Source of the DNA: Natronolimnohabitans sp. A-GB9
Lineage (GTDB): Archaea; Halobacteriota; Halobacteria; Halobacteriales; Natrialbaceae
Reading direction: 5' to 3'
Assembly: GCF_030848565.1 (NCBI RefSeq)
Contig: NZ_JAVDDV010000008.1
Span: forward strand, 62,001-126,000
DNA: 64,000 nt
Positions 24,633-34,745 of this stretch are shown here, piece after piece; the stretch's first letter is position 1, and each line of letters begins with the position of its first letter. Below the pieces are notes generated by a model. The model ran no database searches, was not told the DNA's origin, and saw only the letters and a list, made by a program, of their open reading frames with translations. Made by a program: the position numbers and the translations under genes.

Positions 24633-24718
24633 AGTACCGTTCCACCCGCCGACTGCTGTGTCGAACCCTATCGTGCGTGTCGGTTCGACCCAGCAGCGCA
24701 GGCGTGGAACGCCACTCA
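24633..24718. repeat. 86-bp palindromic repeat C3, overlapping a stop codon
   Basis: The arms AGTACCGTTCCACCCGCCGA and GCAGGCGTGGAACGCCACT match C1 and C2. The loop is different (TATCGTGCGTG flanked by GTCGAACC and GGTTCGAC). The right end contains the TGA stop (24716-24718, minus strand) of the GfcR gene. Confidence 0.8.
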
Positions 24719-25426
24719 GACGGTCGTGAGAGCGTCGACCGGCGCGTCGGTTCGGCTCCGTGCGCGCTCGATTCCGTCCTCGCCGGCGGCGATGAGCGCG
24801 AAGACGCCGGCGACGTCGGCGTTGGCAGTCTCGACGATGTCGAGGAGCAGTTCCTGGGTCTCGCCGGATCGGATAAGATCGTCGACCACGAGAACTGACT
24901 CGCCGGCGTCGACGGCCGACTCGGGGAGATAGTAGGTGAGTTCGATTCCAGACTGGAGACGTTCGCGGGCCTCGATGAACTCCTCGACGGCGGTTTCCTT
25001 GCGCTTTTTCGCGTATGCACACCGCGTCCCGTAGTAACTTGCGAGCGACGCGGCGAGCGTAATGCCGTCCGTTGCGGCCGTCAGGACCACGTCGGGACGG
25101 TCGAAGTCGAACCCGTTTGCGACGACGGGCGCGACGAGGTCGAGAAACGGCTGGTCGAAGACGGCCGCGGAGTTGTCGACGTATCCCTCCTCGTCGACGC
25201 CGATTCTGGCCTCGAGTTCCGCGGCCAGCGCCTCCCTGCCGAGGTCCTCGACGACCTCACGTGCGCGATCGGTGCCCGGCAGGACGTGGCCGTTGACGTA
25301 CCGGTTGAGGTCACCCGCCGGGAGACCGGTCGTCTCGGCGAGTTCGTCGTACGTCCGGGTCTCTTTTAACATCCGCAACACGTCGACGGCCCGCAACTGG
25401 AGCGCTGCCTTCTCGGCTCTGTTCAT
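24716..25426 (-). CDS. gfcR: Transcriptional regulator GfcR (PyrE-like)
   Basis: The 236-residue product fuses an N-terminal HTH (about 1-50; LQLRAVDVLRMLKETRTYDELAE) to a type-I phosphoribosyltransferase domain with the PRPP-binding motif SVLVVDDLIRSGETQELL near residue 175. This matches haloarchaeal GfcR, a former PyrE paralogue that activates glucose and fructose catabolism genes in Haloferax. ATG 25426 begins MNRAEKAAL; the upstream extension has no conserved character. The stop codon falls inside repeat C3. The true orotate phosphoribosyltransferase is the separate gene at 34096. Confidence 0.88.
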   Translation of the reverse strand: MNRAEKAALQLRAVDVLRMLKETRTYDELAETTGLPAGDLNRYVNGHVLPGTDRAREVVEDLGREALAAELEARIGVDEEGYVDNSAAVFDQPFLDLVAPVVANGFDFDRPDVVLTAATDGITLAASLASYYGTRCAYAKKRKETAVEEFIEARERLQSGIELTYYLPESAVDAGESVLVVDDLIRSGETQELLLDIVETANADVAGVFALIAAGEDGIERARSRTDAPVDALTTV

Positions 25427-25535
25427 ACGTGTTATGCACGATTCCGCAACTATGGGTATTTCGGTCGTAACTCCAACACAGATAACCACAAACGTGGTAG
25501 AGAGGTCGCAGTATCGGAGCTACGAGTCCCCGTCC

Positions 25536-26228
25536 TCAATACCTGTCGATTGGCTTCTCGCGGCCGTAGCGTTGTACCAGCCGTCGCATAACCCGCGCCT
25601 GTGCCTTCTGGAGGAGCGTCGCCGCCGTACTCGAGGCACAGTCTAACTCGTCGGCGACGGCGTCGACGCCGGCTGCCCGGGGAACCTCGAAGTAGCCGAC
25701 GTCGACCGCACACTCGACGGCCTCGAGCTGGCGATCCGTCAGTCCGCCGCTGATCGGCGCGTGGCGACGGTCGTACTCCCCGATCGTCTCTACGGTGACG
25801 TCGATCGCTGCGGGTAGGCCGTCGAGCATCGCCTGTAGGTCGTCGCCGTCGCCAACGACGGTCACGTAGAACGCGGCCGTAGAATCGTAGACGATCGGCG
25901 GAACGGCGACGAGATTCAGCTCCGCGAAGGCCGCGCGCCAGCGGACGTCTTCCTCGCGGGTCTCCTGGCGGACATAACAGTAAAAGGACTCGTCGTCGAT
26001 CGGGGTTAGATCGTACCAGCGGACCGACTCGACGGACTCGAGGGCGTCCACGTACCGATCGCGGTCGGCCTCGACGTAGAACAGTTCGTACTCGAGGCCG
26101 TCGTCGCGAGGGTCGAGATTCCAGGCCCGAAGCTCCTCGTATCGAACGGCGTCTCCCTCGCGGATGAACCGCTGCATCGGGTGGAGCATCGAGTCGGGCT
26201 GGGAGAGCCGAACGTCGAGATATTTCAT
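25536..26228 (-). CDS. HTH_10 (Bat-type) transcriptional regulator
   Basis: The 230-residue product has an N-terminal mixed domain (about 1-160) of the sort found in haloarchaeal Bat-like regulators and a C-terminal HTH_10 domain (GLTDRQLEAVECAVDVGYFEVPR, then ASSTAATLLQKAQARVMRRL). It lacks PAS and GAF sensor domains. A clear TATA box lies 30 nt upstream, so it is probably leaderless. Its target is unknown; GfcR lies 109 bp downstream in the same direction. Confidence 0.85.
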   Translation of the reverse strand: MKYLDVRLSQPDSMLHPMQRFIREGDAVRYEELRAWNLDPRDDGLEYELFYVEADRDRYVDALESVESVRWYDLTPIDDESFYCYVRQETREEDVRWRAAFAELNLVAVPPIVYDSTAAFYVTVVGDGDDLQAMLDGLPAAIDVTVETIGEYDRRHAPISGGLTDRQLEAVECAVDVGYFEVPRAAGVDAVADELDCASSTAATLLQKAQARVMRRLVQRYGREKPIDRY

Positions 26229-26257
26229 TCGCCTGTCGGCTATCGGACCGGCGGATA

Positions 26258-26265
26258 CTTATAAA
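26258..26265 (-). promoter_or_regulatory. TATA box of the HTH_10 regulator at 25536
   Basis: CTTATAAA on the plus strand (TTTATAAG on the coding strand), 30 nt before ATG 26228. Confidence 0.65.
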
Positions 26266-26363
26266 TCAGCTAGTACGTCCGTGAGAACGTTCAGCGGGAA
26301 CGCGATCGTTCGATCGACTATGACAGGCAAATCGGACTCTGGCGATCGAACAGTTCGGCCGAG

Positions 26364-26370
26364 GGAGGTG
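26364..26370 (+). promoter_or_regulatory. Strong Shine-Dalgarno site deciding a GTG start
   Basis: GGAGGTG lies 5 nt before GTG 26376 and is complementary to the 16S rRNA 3' end. Most genes in this window lack such a site. Confidence 0.75.
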
Positions 26371-26375
26371 GCGTC

Positions 26376-26978
26376 GTGTTCGAGTCGCTGACGACGATCG
26401 CGTTCGCCGTCGGCGTCGGCAGTTTACTCGTTCCGTTCGTTGGCGTCGCCGCCAGTGCCGCCGGGATCGCCGACTACTGGCCGCCGGGCGAGCGCAATTG
26501 GGCGTTCTACGTCCAGTGGACACTCTCACAGGTGTTCAGCGTCTCGTTGCTCGTGGTCGCCGTCCTCGACTGGAACAGTCTTGGACTCCCGCGAGTGGCG
26601 ACGCTCGTCGTCGGTGTCCCGCTGTTCGTCGTCGGGTTCGCCGTCGCCATCGCGGCCGGACGCGACCTCGGCCTCGAGGAGACGTCGGGGCTGGCCGGCG
26701 AGTTGCGAACCGACGGCTGGTATCGATACTCCCGGAACCCACAGTACGTCGGCTACATCGTCGCGACCGTCGGCTTCGCGTCGCTCGCAAACGCCACGCT
26801 AGCGACCACGCTCTGTATCATGTACGTCGGCTGGTGGCTAACGCTGCCCTTCGCTGAGGAGCCATGGTTGCGCGACCAGTACGGCGATGCGTACGACCGC
26901 TACGCCGAACGTGTGCCGCGGTTCGTCGGCGTTCGAACGCTTCGTGCGATCAAAAACGAGACCGGAACTCGAGCGTAA
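26376..26978 (+). CDS. Isoprenylcysteine/phospholipid methyltransferase-like membrane protein
   Basis: The 200-residue product has about five membrane segments and the C-terminal signature of the ICMT/PEMT-like family: GWYRYSRNPQYVGYI, then EEPWLRDQYGDAYDRYAERVPRF. In this family the two blocks form the SAM and substrate pocket. The substrate is unknown; a membrane lipid or isoprenoid is plausible. Translation starts at GTG 26376 behind a strong Shine-Dalgarno site. The gene is convergent with thrS, with only 3 bp between the stops. Confidence 0.8.
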   Translation: MFESLTTIAFAVGVGSLLVPFVGVAASAAGIADYWPPGERNWAFYVQWTLSQVFSVSLLVVAVLDWNSLGLPRVATLVVGVPLFVVGFAVAIAAGRDLGLEETSGLAGELRTDGWYRYSRNPQYVGYIVATVGFASLANATLATTLCIMYVGWWLTLPFAEEPWLRDQYGDAYDRYAERVPRFVGVRTLRAIKNETGTRA

Positions 26979-26981
26979 CGA

Positions 26982-28931
26982 TCAGTCCTGCAGGAAGTCC
27001 GGCTCCGTCCGCTGCTCGTCGATTTCGGCCTCGAGGTGGCGTTTGAACGCGTCGATCTCGACGTCGTACTCCTGGTCCTCAAAGCGGTCGCGCACGGAGA
27101 TGTTGTCGGCCTCCTCCTCGTTGTCGCCGACGATGATCTGGTAGGGGACCCGGTCGTCGTGGGCCGCGCGGATCTTCCGTTCTAAGGTGGAGTCACGGTC
27201 GTCGACCTCGACGCGGAAGTCGTCGAACTCCGCGGCGATCTCGTGGGCGTACTCGAGGTTGTTGTCGGAGATCGGCAGGACGCGGACCTGTTCGGGCGCG
27301 AGCCACAGCGGGAACCGACCCTCGTAGTGCTCGATGAGCATCATGAAGAACCGCTCGTAGCTGCCATACAGCGCGCGGTGGATCATCACGGGGCGGTGCT
27401 CTTCGTTGTCTTCGCCCACGTAGGAGAGGTCGAACCGCTCGGGCATGTTGAAGTCGAGTTGGACGGTCGGGCCATCCCACGAGCGGCCGATGGCGTCCTC
27501 GAACGCGAAGTCGATCTTCGGTCCGTAGAAGGCGCCATCACCCTCCTCGATCTCGTAGTCGTGGTCGCGCTCCTCGAGGACACTCTCGAGCGACGATTCG
27601 GCCTTCTCCCAGATCTCGTCGCTCCCGACCGACTTCTCGGGTCGGGTGGCCAGGGCCATCTCGTAGTCGAGGTCGAACGTCTCCAGAACGTCCGTGATCA
27701 TGTCCATGATCTCCTCGACCTCGCTTTTGATCTGATCCGGTCGGATGAACAGGTGGCCGTCGTCGATGGTAAACGCCCAGACCCGGGAGAGCCCCGACAG
27801 CTCGCCGCGTTGCTCTTTGCGGTAGACCTTCCCGTTTTCCGCATAGCGGATGGGGAGATCGCGGTAGCTCCAGGACTGGTCCTGGAAGATCGCGGCGTGG
27901 CCGGGACAGTTCATCGGCTTCAGGCCGAACTCGTCGTCGCCGACGTCGAAGATAAACATGTCGTCGGCGTAGTTCTCGTAGTGGCCCGAGCGGTGCCAGA
28001 GGTCGGTCTTGAAGACGTGGGGCGTCTCGACGTAGTCGTAGCCCGCCTCCTCGTTTAGGTCCTCGACGAAGTCCTCGAGTTCCTTGAGGACGGTCTTGCC
28101 CGGTGGATGATACAGTGGCAGTCCGGGGCCGGTGACGTCCTGAATCGAGAAGAGGTTCATCTCGTTGCCGATCCGCCGGTGGTCACGCTTCTCGGCCTCG
28201 CGTTTGCGATCTAAGAAGTCCTCTAAGTCGCTTTCGTCCTCGAAGGCCGTCCCGTAGATGCGGGTCTGCATCTCGTTGTCCTCGTCGCCGCGCCAGTAGG
28301 CGCCGGCGATCTCGAGGAGTTCGACCGCGCCGATATCGCCCGTCGAATCGACGTGGGGGCCGGCACAGAGATCCTCCCACTCGCCCTGTTCGTAGAAGGA
28401 GACCTCGTCGTTCTCGTCGGCGAACTCCGCTAAGAGTTCGAGCTTGTAGGGCTCGCCTTCGAGGCGCTTCTCGGCCTCCTCGATCGAGACGTCCTCGCGT
28501 TCGATCTCGTAGTCGGCCTCGATGATCGCCTCCATCTCGGCTTCGATCTCTTCGAGGTCTTCCTCGTCGACGTCGAGGTTATCGAAGTCGTAATAAAAGC
28601 CCTCGTCGGTCGGCGGCCCGATCGCGAGTTTGACCTCCTCGGCGTCGTACAGTCGCTCGACCGCCTGGGCGAGACAGTGGGCCGCGGAGTGGCGCATGAC
28701 CTCGAGGTACTCGTCGGAGCCGTCGGTGACGATCTCGAGTTCGGCGCCGTCGTAGACTGGTTCTTCCTTGGCGACGAGTTCGCCGTCGAGCTTGCCGGCG
28801 GCCGTGTCGCTGCCGAGCCCGGGGCCGATTTCGTAGGCGCAGTCTTCGACCGTCGCGCCGGCGTCGACCTCGAGTTCGGAGCCGTCGGGCAGTACTACCG
28901 CGATCCGTTCCTGTGAATCTGATTCTGACAT
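26982..28931 (-). CDS. thrS: Threonyl-tRNA synthetase
   Basis: The 649-residue class II synthetase has the N-terminal TGS domain (about 1-75), the editing domain with [14 protein letters not shown] and FYYDFDN, the catalytic core with motif 2 ([26 protein letters not shown]) and motif 3, and the anticodon-binding domain (about 535-640; [14 protein letters not shown]). It charges tRNA-Thr in the cytoplasm. It has the bacterial-type N-terminal editing domain rather than the archaeal one, as is usual in haloarchaea. Start ATG 28931. Confidence 0.97.
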   Translation of the reverse strand: MSESDSQERIAVVLPDGSELEVDAGATVEDCAYEIGPGLGSDTAAGKLDGELVAKEEPVYDGAELEIVTDGSDEYLEVMRHSAAHCLAQAVERLYDAEEVKLAIGPPTDEGFYYDFDNLDVDEEDLEEIEAEMEAIIEADYEIEREDVSIEEAEKRLEGEPYKLELLAEFADENDEVSFYEQGEWEDLCAGPHVDSTGDIGAVELLEIAGAYWRGDEDNEMQTRIYGTAFEDESDLEDFLDRKREAEKRDHRRIGNEMNLFSIQDVTGPGLPLYHPPGKTVLKELEDFVEDLNEEAGYDYVETPHVFKTDLWHRSGHYENYADDMFIFDVGDDEFGLKPMNCPGHAAIFQDQSWSYRDLPIRYAENGKVYRKEQRGELSGLSRVWAFTIDDGHLFIRPDQIKSEVEEIMDMITDVLETFDLDYEMALATRPEKSVGSDEIWEKAESSLESVLEERDHDYEIEEGDGAFYGPKIDFAFEDAIGRSWDGPTVQLDFNMPERFDLSYVGEDNEEHRPVMIHRALYGSYERFFMMLIEHYEGRFPLWLAPEQVRVLPISDNNLEYAHEIAAEFDDFRVEVDDRDSTLERKIRAAHDDRVPYQIIVGDNEEEADNISVRDRFEDQEYDVEIDAFKRHLEAEIDEQRTEPDFLQD

Positions 28932-29204
28932 GGCTATCGCTGTGGCTGGTCGGTGAACTTCGATGAGAAGTTCGGTCGGTAGTCCGCGTTCCGCTCCCTG
29001 TGGAGTGGTCCGGTCACAGCAAGCGGTAGGTGTGAGTTAGAAACGGGCGAACGCCCCTGTAAAGCGGACACCTACCATCGTGAATACGCGTAGTCTCGAG
29101 CAGGATAAAAGCGTTGTGATGGCGCGCTGGTCACACGTATCTTCACAGTAAACGAGCGAGCCGTACACCGCCGAAATCGACGAGATAACGGCGGTTTGGC
29201 GTGA

Positions 29205-30026
29205 TTATCGGATCATCTCCGAGATCGCTATTGAATTTCCACGAAGGAAAGAGTCGACTTCCGCCGATATTAGTTCCGGGGCTTCGGCGGGGCCGCCGTG
29301 GCCAACGCTGTCGAACTCGACGAGGCGGCTGTTTGGGAGCAGTTCGTGGGTGGTGCGAGCGCTCTCTCGAAGAAAATCGGGACCGTCGGTCCCGGCCAAC
29401 ATGAGTACGGGCGCGGCAACGTCGAAACTGTTTGGTAGCTGGTACTGCTCAACAGCGCGGTTCATCCGAACGACCTCCTCAGCGAGGTCTACACACTCCG
29501 GCCAGGCCGGCCATTCTGTCAGCCATGCATCGAGGTCATCGATTCCGTCCGGATGAAGGACCTGCTCGATATAGCGTTTCACCGCCTTACGCCGGTTACC
29601 TGCCTCGATGAGTGTCTGCATTCGGTCTGCAAGGTCGGCTTCAGTTCGGTAGTCATCAGGAAGGATCGCCGGTTCGTACGCAACAACTGACGCTACCGGT
29701 ACGTCCGTCGCAGCTTCGATCGCAGTGAGTGCGCCGTAGGAGTGACCGAACAGAATTGGATCTCCGTCGACAGCGTCAACGAGCTTTCGCACGTATTCGA
29801 TCTCGCGATCCAGCACTTCGTCGGCGCTGGTCTCGGTCGGACCGTCGAGACACGTTCCGAATCCCGGCCGTTGTGGGACAATTACAGTGTAACCATCTAG
29901 GTGTGGAAAGATCGGATTCCAGTATTCACGGGGCGCCATTCCCCCATGGAGAAGAATCAGGTCTGGGCCATCGCCGTGGCGTTCGTACGTTACTTCGATA
30001 TCAGCTTCGGACTGTATCGTTTGCAT
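29205..30026 (-). CDS. Alpha/beta hydrolase
   Basis: The 273-residue product has the alpha/beta-hydrolase fold with LILLHGGMAPREYW (oxyanion-hole region), nucleophile elbow FGHSYGAL (Ser near residue 98), acid residue in LAGTDGPDFL and a catalytic His in VGHGGPAE. The substrate is unknown. ATG 30026 (MQTIQSEAD) was chosen; ATG 30038 adds only four residues. It is divergent from an HTH_10 regulator at 30260, a plausible regulator of this gene. Codon use looks slightly less GC-rich than in neighbours. Confidence 0.85.
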   Translation of the reverse strand: MQTIQSEADIEVTYERHGDGPDLILLHGGMAPREYWNPIFPHLDGYTVIVPQRPGFGTCLDGPTETSADEVLDREIEYVRKLVDAVDGDPILFGHSYGALTAIEAATDVPVASVVAYEPAILPDDYRTEADLADRMQTLIEAGNRRKAVKRYIEQVLHPDGIDDLDAWLTEWPAWPECVDLAEEVVRMNRAVEQYQLPNSFDVAAPVLMLAGTDGPDFLRESARTTHELLPNSRLVEFDSVGHGGPAEAPELISAEVDSFLRGNSIAISEMIR

Positions 30027-30139
30027 CCATCTATGCATTCGGAACGGGCGGGGCTAACTGATTCTCTCAGTGATGAGGGTGTTTAAATGAGGACCGAAAC
30101 ATACCACGTCAGGCCGGTGGAAGGAATAGCTGGTTGGAA

Positions 30140-30176
30140 GCTGTAGTAGTCACTGAACGTCAGTGATTCGATCGCA
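30140..30176. repeat. Half-copy D4 of palindromic family D
   Basis: CTGTAGTAGTCACTGAACGT followed by CAGTGATTCGATCGCAC resembles D3 and the right arm of D2. It lies between the divergent hydrolase and HTH_10 genes. Confidence 0.5.
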
Positions 30177-30259
30177 CGGTTACTGTGATACCGGTGTACA
30201 AAACCCTCAGTCCGTCGAACTTTCGACACGTCCATTAGCACCGATCGAAACGATGCGGT

Positions 30260-30946
30260 ATGGGACTCGTTGCAGCGTTTGATATCCGCTGTGAGTCACT
30301 CCCGCTTGTCGGGGTCGCACGGGCAGTGCCCGAGGCGACGATCCTTCTCCGGCTTCAGTTCAACCACGGTAATCGGCCGCTCTTTATCGCCACCGTGACG
30401 AGCGATTCACAGAGCACAGTTGAGAGTGCCTTGACTGATGCCGACGACATCGACGAGTGGATGTTGATCGGAGAGTCCGGCGACACGCGACGGTATCAGG
30501 CGTTGCCGGCGCTCAGTTTCGAGGAACAGCTTGGCGACCACATCGACGACCTCGACGGACTCAAAGCCCTCGCCACCGCTGATGCTACTATCGAACGAAT
30601 CGAAGTCAACACAGATGGATGGCGACAGTCTGGGTGGTTTGCTAATAGAGAGGCTTTCACCGAGTTCTCGTCTTTCTGGCAACGTAATGCGGGGTTTCGA
30701 TTACACCGTCTCGCTTACGATGGTGACCCTGAACCACCTGGTGATGGACTCTCCGACCGTCAACGCGAAGCGCTCAGAACGGCCTACGAAATGGGTTATT
30801 TCGACGTTCCCCGGCAGACATCTCTGGAAAAGATTGCTGCAGAGTTAGATATTTCGGCATCTTCGGTATCGGAGCGAATTCGTCGTGCTCAAACGCAACT
30901 CATTGAAGAAACGGTCGCAACAAGGTGGCCGTCCCTCCCCGACTAA
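30260..30946 (+). CDS. HTH_10 (Bat-type) transcriptional regulator
   Basis: The 228-residue product has an N-terminal mixed domain and a C-terminal HTH_10 domain (GLSDRQREALRTAYEMGYFDVPR, then ISASSVSERIRRAQTQLIEE). There is no PAS or GAF domain. It starts 234 bp from the divergent alpha/beta-hydrolase gene, which makes a regulator/target pair possible. Repeat A4 follows downstream, between this gene and the convergent proA. Confidence 0.85.
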   Translation: MGLVAAFDIRCESLPLVGVARAVPEATILLRLQFNHGNRPLFIATVTSDSQSTVESALTDADDIDEWMLIGESGDTRRYQALPALSFEEQLGDHIDDLDGLKALATADATIERIEVNTDGWRQSGWFANREAFTEFSSFWQRNAGFRLHRLAYDGDPEPPGDGLSDRQREALRTAYEMGYFDVPRQTSLEKIAAELDISASSVSERIRRAQTQLIEETVATRWPSLPD

Positions 30947-30996
30947 CACTACAGCGTTTCGTATCGAGCAGGTCTCGCGAATTCGAGAGAGACAGT

Positions 30997-31079
30997 CATA
31001 CGGTCTCCTGTCGTCACTGCCCGCCGATCGCCACACGGGGTCGGCGGTTGGCGGGAACTCGATACAGCAGTCCGTATCG
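30997..31079. repeat. Palindromic repeat A4
   Basis: An 83-bp family A copy: left arm CATACGGTCTCCTGTCGTCA, right arm GATACAGCAGTCCGTATCG, inner stem CCGCCGATCGCC against GGCGGTTGGCGG. It lies between two convergent genes, the HTH_10 regulator and proA. Confidence 0.75.
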
Positions 31080-31118
31080 ATGCTCAGCGGAGACTCCCTC
31101 GCGACGAACGAGTGGAGA

Positions 31119-32450
31119 TCACTCCTCGGAGAGACGCCCGGGCGTCCACTCTGCGTCGAACTCCTCGTGGAGGTACGGCTTGGCGTCTTCGCCGGCATAG
31201 GTCGCGACGAGTTGGCCGTCGCCCTCGAGGTGGTACTTGTAGGTCGTCAGCCCCTCGAGACCGACGGGACCGCGGGCGTGGATCTTGCCGGTGGAGATGC
31301 CGACCTCCGCGCCGAGGCCGTACCGGTAGCCGTCGGCAAAGCGCGTCGAGGCGTTGTGATAGACGCTCGCAGAGTCGAGCCCGCGCATGAACCGTGCGGC
31401 GCGGTCGTCGTCTTCGGTGACGATCGACTCGGTGTGTTTCGAGCCGTGGGCCGTGATGTGGCCCATGGCGGCTGACAGCGAGTCGACGACCTTGATCGAG
31501 AGCTCGAGGTCGCCGTACTCGGTGTCCCAGTCTTCCTCGGTCGCCGCGTCGACGTCGACGACTTCGCGGGTCAGTTCGTCGCCACGCAGTTCGACACCGG
31601 CCTCCTCGTAGCGTTCGACGATTCCAGGGAGGAAGTCGGCGGCGACGTCCTCGTGGACCAGCAGCGTCTCGACGGCGTTACAGACGGCGGGATACTGCAC
31701 CTTCGCGTCGAAGGCGATCTCTTCGGCCATCTCGAGGTCGGCCTCGGTGTCGACGAAGACGTGACAGATTCCCTCGGTGTGGCCGAGTACGGGGATGCTC
31801 GTGTTGTCCTGGATGTAGGAGACGAACGCCGAGCTGCCACGGGGCATCAGCAGGTCGATGGAGTCGTCCATCTCGAGCATCGCGTTGACGTCCTCGCGGG
31901 CCTCGATCTGCTGGGCCCAGCCGTCGGGCAGATCGGCGGTGGCCTCTTCGATGATCTCGAACAGCACCCGGTTCGAGTGGGCCGCCTCGCTGCCACCCTT
32001 GAGGATGACCGCGTTGCCGGATTTGAGCCCGAGTGCGGCGATCTGGACCAGGGCGTCGGGTCGGGACTCGAAGACCGTCCCGACGACGCCGATGGGGACG
32101 GCGACCTTGTACAGTTCGAGGTCCTCGTCGAGCCGTCGTGCTTCCAGGGTCTTCTCGAGTGGGTCCTCCTGGTCGGCGACGCTGCGGACCATCTCCGAGA
32201 TGTCCTCGAGTTTCGACGGCGAGAGCTTCAGCCGATCGACCAGCGCCTGGCTGTACTCGCCCTCCTCGAGGAGTTTTTCGGCCTCGCTGACGTCTTTCTC
32301 GTTTGCCTCGAGGATCTCGTCGTGGCGCTGGTCGATCGCGTCGGCGATCGCCTCGAGTCCGGCCCGCCGTCGCTCGTCGGGCAGCGTCGCAAGCTCTAGG
32401 GCCGCGCTCTCTGCCTCCGCTACCTTGGTTTCGATCGTCTTCTCACTCAT
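31119..32450 (-). CDS. proA: Glutamate-5-semialdehyde dehydrogenase (gamma-glutamyl phosphate reductase) ProA
   Basis: The 443-residue product is an aldehyde-dehydrogenase-superfamily ProA. It has [35 protein letters not shown], the catalytic cysteine in [13 protein letters not shown], and [20 protein letters not shown]. It reduces gamma-glutamyl phosphate in proline synthesis. The start ATG 32450 overlaps the proB stop (ATGAGTGA), so translation is coupled. It is the last gene of the proC-proB-proA operon. Confidence 0.96.
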   Translation of the reverse strand: MSEKTIETKVAEAESAALELATLPDERRRAGLEAIADAIDQRHDEILEANEKDVSEAEKLLEEGEYSQALVDRLKLSPSKLEDISEMVRSVADQEDPLEKTLEARRLDEDLELYKVAVPIGVVGTVFESRPDALVQIAALGLKSGNAVILKGGSEAAHSNRVLFEIIEEATADLPDGWAQQIEAREDVNAMLEMDDSIDLLMPRGSSAFVSYIQDNTSIPVLGHTEGICHVFVDTEADLEMAEEIAFDAKVQYPAVCNAVETLLVHEDVAADFLPGIVERYEEAGVELRGDELTREVVDVDAATEEDWDTEYGDLELSIKVVDSLSAAMGHITAHGSKHTESIVTEDDDRAARFMRGLDSASVYHNASTRFADGYRYGLGAEVGISTGKIHARGPVGLEGLTTYKYHLEGDGQLVATYAGEDAKPYLHEEFDAEWTPGRLSEE

Positions 32451-33276
32451 CGGTGACACCGTTTATGGGGACAAATAGCGTCCCGACCTCCTTGCCAGTA
32501 GCGATTTGATCAAGCACGTCCGGTTCGGTCGATTTGGCGATGACCGCCGGGATACCGTGTTCGCTGACCTCGCGAGCGCCCTGGACCTTGGTCTGGATGC
32601 CGCCGAAGGTCGAACTCGAGCTCTCGTCGATGATGGCCTGGACCTCGTCATAGTTGTCGCCGACGGCCTCGATGCGTTCGGCGTCGGGGTCCCGTTTCGG
32701 GTTGCCGGTGTAGACGCCGCCGACGTCGGTCAGCGTGACGAGCAGGTCGACACCGACGCCGATCGCGACCGACGAGGAGAGCATGTCGTTGTCGCCGATG
32801 CGGATCTCCTGGGTCGCGACGGCGTCGTTCTCGTTGATGATTGGCACGACGTCCCACGAGAGCAGCGTTTCGATCGTGTTCCGGAAGTTGGTAAACCGGT
32901 CGGTGTTCTCGAGGTCGTGTTCGGTCAACAGGATCTGTGCGACCTTGGTGTCGTACCGTTCGAAGCTCTCGGTGTACCGGCGCATCAGGTGACTCTGTCC
33001 GACGGTCGACAGCGCCTGGGACTCCTCGACGGTCTCACCGGTGTAGCCGACGCGGCCGACGCCGGCGCCGACCGCACCCGAGGAGACGAGGATGACGTCT
33101 GTCCCTCGTTCCCGAAGGTCGGCGATGTCGTCGACGAGTTTGTCGAGTTTCTCGTCGTCCAAGTTCGACGACTCGTCGGTCAGGGAGTTGGTGCCGGCCT
33201 TGACGACTGCACGGTCGGCCTCGGCGGCCCGTTGTCGTACGCGGTCGATCGCTTCGGGGGTCATCATCTCACTCAT
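32443..33276 (-). CDS. proB: Glutamate 5-kinase ProB
   Basis: The 277-residue amino-acid kinase has [47 protein letters not shown]-type substrate and ATP residues, and a [10 protein letters not shown] block. It lacks the C-terminal PUA domain of bacterial ProB, consistent with the shorter archaeal form. It phosphorylates glutamate for proline synthesis. It overlaps proC upstream by ATGAGTGA and proA downstream by the same eight bases. Confidence 0.95.
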   Translation of the reverse strand: MSEMMTPEAIDRVRQRAAEADRAVVKAGTNSLTDESSNLDDEKLDKLVDDIADLRERGTDVILVSSGAVGAGVGRVGYTGETVEESQALSTVGQSHLMRRYTESFERYDTKVAQILLTEHDLENTDRFTNFRNTIETLLSWDVVPIINENDAVATQEIRIGDNDMLSSSVAIGVGVDLLVTLTDVGGVYTGNPKRDPDAERIEAVGDNYDEVQAIIDESSSSTFGGIQTKVQGAREVSEHGIPAVIAKSTEPDVLDQIATGKEVGTLFVPINGVTDE

Positions 33277-34045
33277 TGTCTCCGTTGCTGGCGAGTTCCG
33301 CGGATCGCTCTGCAGCGGCTGTCACCGCGTCGGCGACCGCCGCATCGGCGTCGCTGTCCCACAGGACTTCCATCCCTTCGATAGTCGTTCCGTTCGGCGA
33401 ACAGACGCTGTCGATCATCTCGTCGATGGGACGGTCGGACTGCAACACCGTTTCGGCGGCGCCCTTGAACGTCTGTGCTGCGAGCAGCCGCGCCTGTTCG
33501 GGCGTCAAGCCGTCGTCGACGCCGGCCTCGGCCATCGCACCAAGGAGGTAGTAGACGAAGGCGGGACCGCTGCCGTTGACGGCGGTCGCGATGTCCATTT
33601 TCGACTCGTCGATCTCGACGAACTCGCCGACGGCGTCGAGCAGTTCTCGGACGTCGTCGGTGACGCTGTGTTCGGTCACTGCCGCAGCCATCGTCCTCGT
33701 CTCGGCGGCGAGGTTCGGCATCACGCGAACGACCGTCGCGTCGGTGTACTGCTCGATGACGTCCGTCGGGACACCCGCCGCGATCGAGACCAGCGTCTGA
33801 TCAGGCGACAGTTCGATCTCCTCGAGCACGGCCTCGACGATGTCCGGTTTCACGGCGACGACGACGATCTCCGACTCCGTTGCGACCGCGGGATCGGTGG
33901 TCGTCCGTGAACTGTACTCGGCGACAGCCTCGAGCGCGTCCGGATCCAGGTCACACGCCGTCACCGCATACTGGTCGGACGCCGAGAGACCCTGTAACAG
34001 GGCACTCCCCATGTTGCCACAGCCGATAACGCTCACATCTGTCAT
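33269..34045 (-). CDS. proC: Pyrroline-5-carboxylate reductase ProC
   Basis: The 258-residue product has the Rossmann motif [15 protein letters not shown] at the N-terminus, [13 protein letters not shown], and the C-terminal dimerisation domain with [18 protein letters not shown] and QTFKGAA. It carries out the last step of proline synthesis. It is first in the minus-strand proCBA operon. ATG 34045 is preferred over the in-frame TTG at 34054. Pyr synthesis gene pyrE follows upstream on the same strand, 50 bp away. Confidence 0.96.
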   Translation of the reverse strand: MTDVSVIGCGNMGSALLQGLSASDQYAVTACDLDPDALEAVAEYSSRTTTDPAVATESEIVVVAVKPDIVEAVLEEIELSPDQTLVSIAAGVPTDVIEQYTDATVVRVMPNLAAETRTMAAAVTEHSVTDDVRELLDAVGEFVEIDESKMDIATAVNGSGPAFVYYLLGAMAEAGVDDGLTPEQARLLAAQTFKGAAETVLQSDRPIDEMIDSVCSPNGTTIEGMEVLWDSDADAAVADAVTAAAERSAELASNGDNE

Positions 34046-34095
34046 CCTACTCAATTCTGGGTGGCGAAGTGGACATACACCTTTGGATTCGACTG

Positions 34096-34623
34096 TTACT
34101 CGCGGTCGGCCAGCAACTCGCTTGCGGTCACCAACGCATCCATCTCGACGCCGGCGTCTTCGACGTTCTCACGGCCGCCTTCCTCTCGGTCGACGACCAC
34201 GAGCGCCCGTTCGACGGTCGCGCCCGCGTTACGGAGCGCTTCGATGGCCTCGACGAGGCTCGTCCCCGTCGTCACGATGTCCTCGACGACGACGACCTCT
34301 TCGCCGTCCTCGAGATCGCCCTCGATCAGGTTCCCCGTGCCGTACTCCTTGCGCTGTTTGCGCGCGATGACGTAGGGGACGCCGGCGGCGACACTGGTCG
34401 CAGCCGCCAGTGGAACGCCACCGAGTGCGACGCCGCCGAGTTTGTCGTCGGCGTCGACGCGGTCGGCGAACGCATCGGCGATCGCCGCGAGACAGTCTGG
34501 ATCGGTCTCGAAGAGGTACTTGTCGACGTAGTACTCGCTTGTGCCTCCGTGGGAGAGTTCGAACTCGCCGAACTTGACGGCCTCGGCCTCGCGCAGGGCC
34601 GTGATGAGTTCCTGGTTCGTCAT
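34096..34623 (-). CDS. pyrE: Orotate phosphoribosyltransferase PyrE
   Basis: The 175-residue product starts [21 protein letters not shown] and has [25 protein letters not shown] and the PRPP-binding motif [17 protein letters not shown]. It makes OMP from orotate in pyrimidine synthesis. ATG 34623 gives the standard length. The stop is 50 bp before the proC start on the same strand, so it might be co-transcribed with the proline operon, although the pathways are unrelated. Confidence 0.95.
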   Translation of the reverse strand: MTNQELITALREAEAVKFGEFELSHGGTSEYYVDKYLFETDPDCLAAIADAFADRVDADDKLGGVALGGVPLAAATSVAAGVPYVIARKQRKEYGTGNLIEGDLEDGEEVVVVEDIVTTGTSLVEAIEALRNAGATVERALVVVDREEGGRENVEDAGVEMDALVTASELLADRE

Positions 34624-34745
34624 TGCTCGAACACCCGCACCGGACCGAAATAAGCGGTGTGGAACCGATCGGTGGATCTCATCCTCGCATCGGGTCGACA
34701 TCCGCCCGCGTACCTTTTTGTCGGTACCGACGAGAGTTCCGTTCG

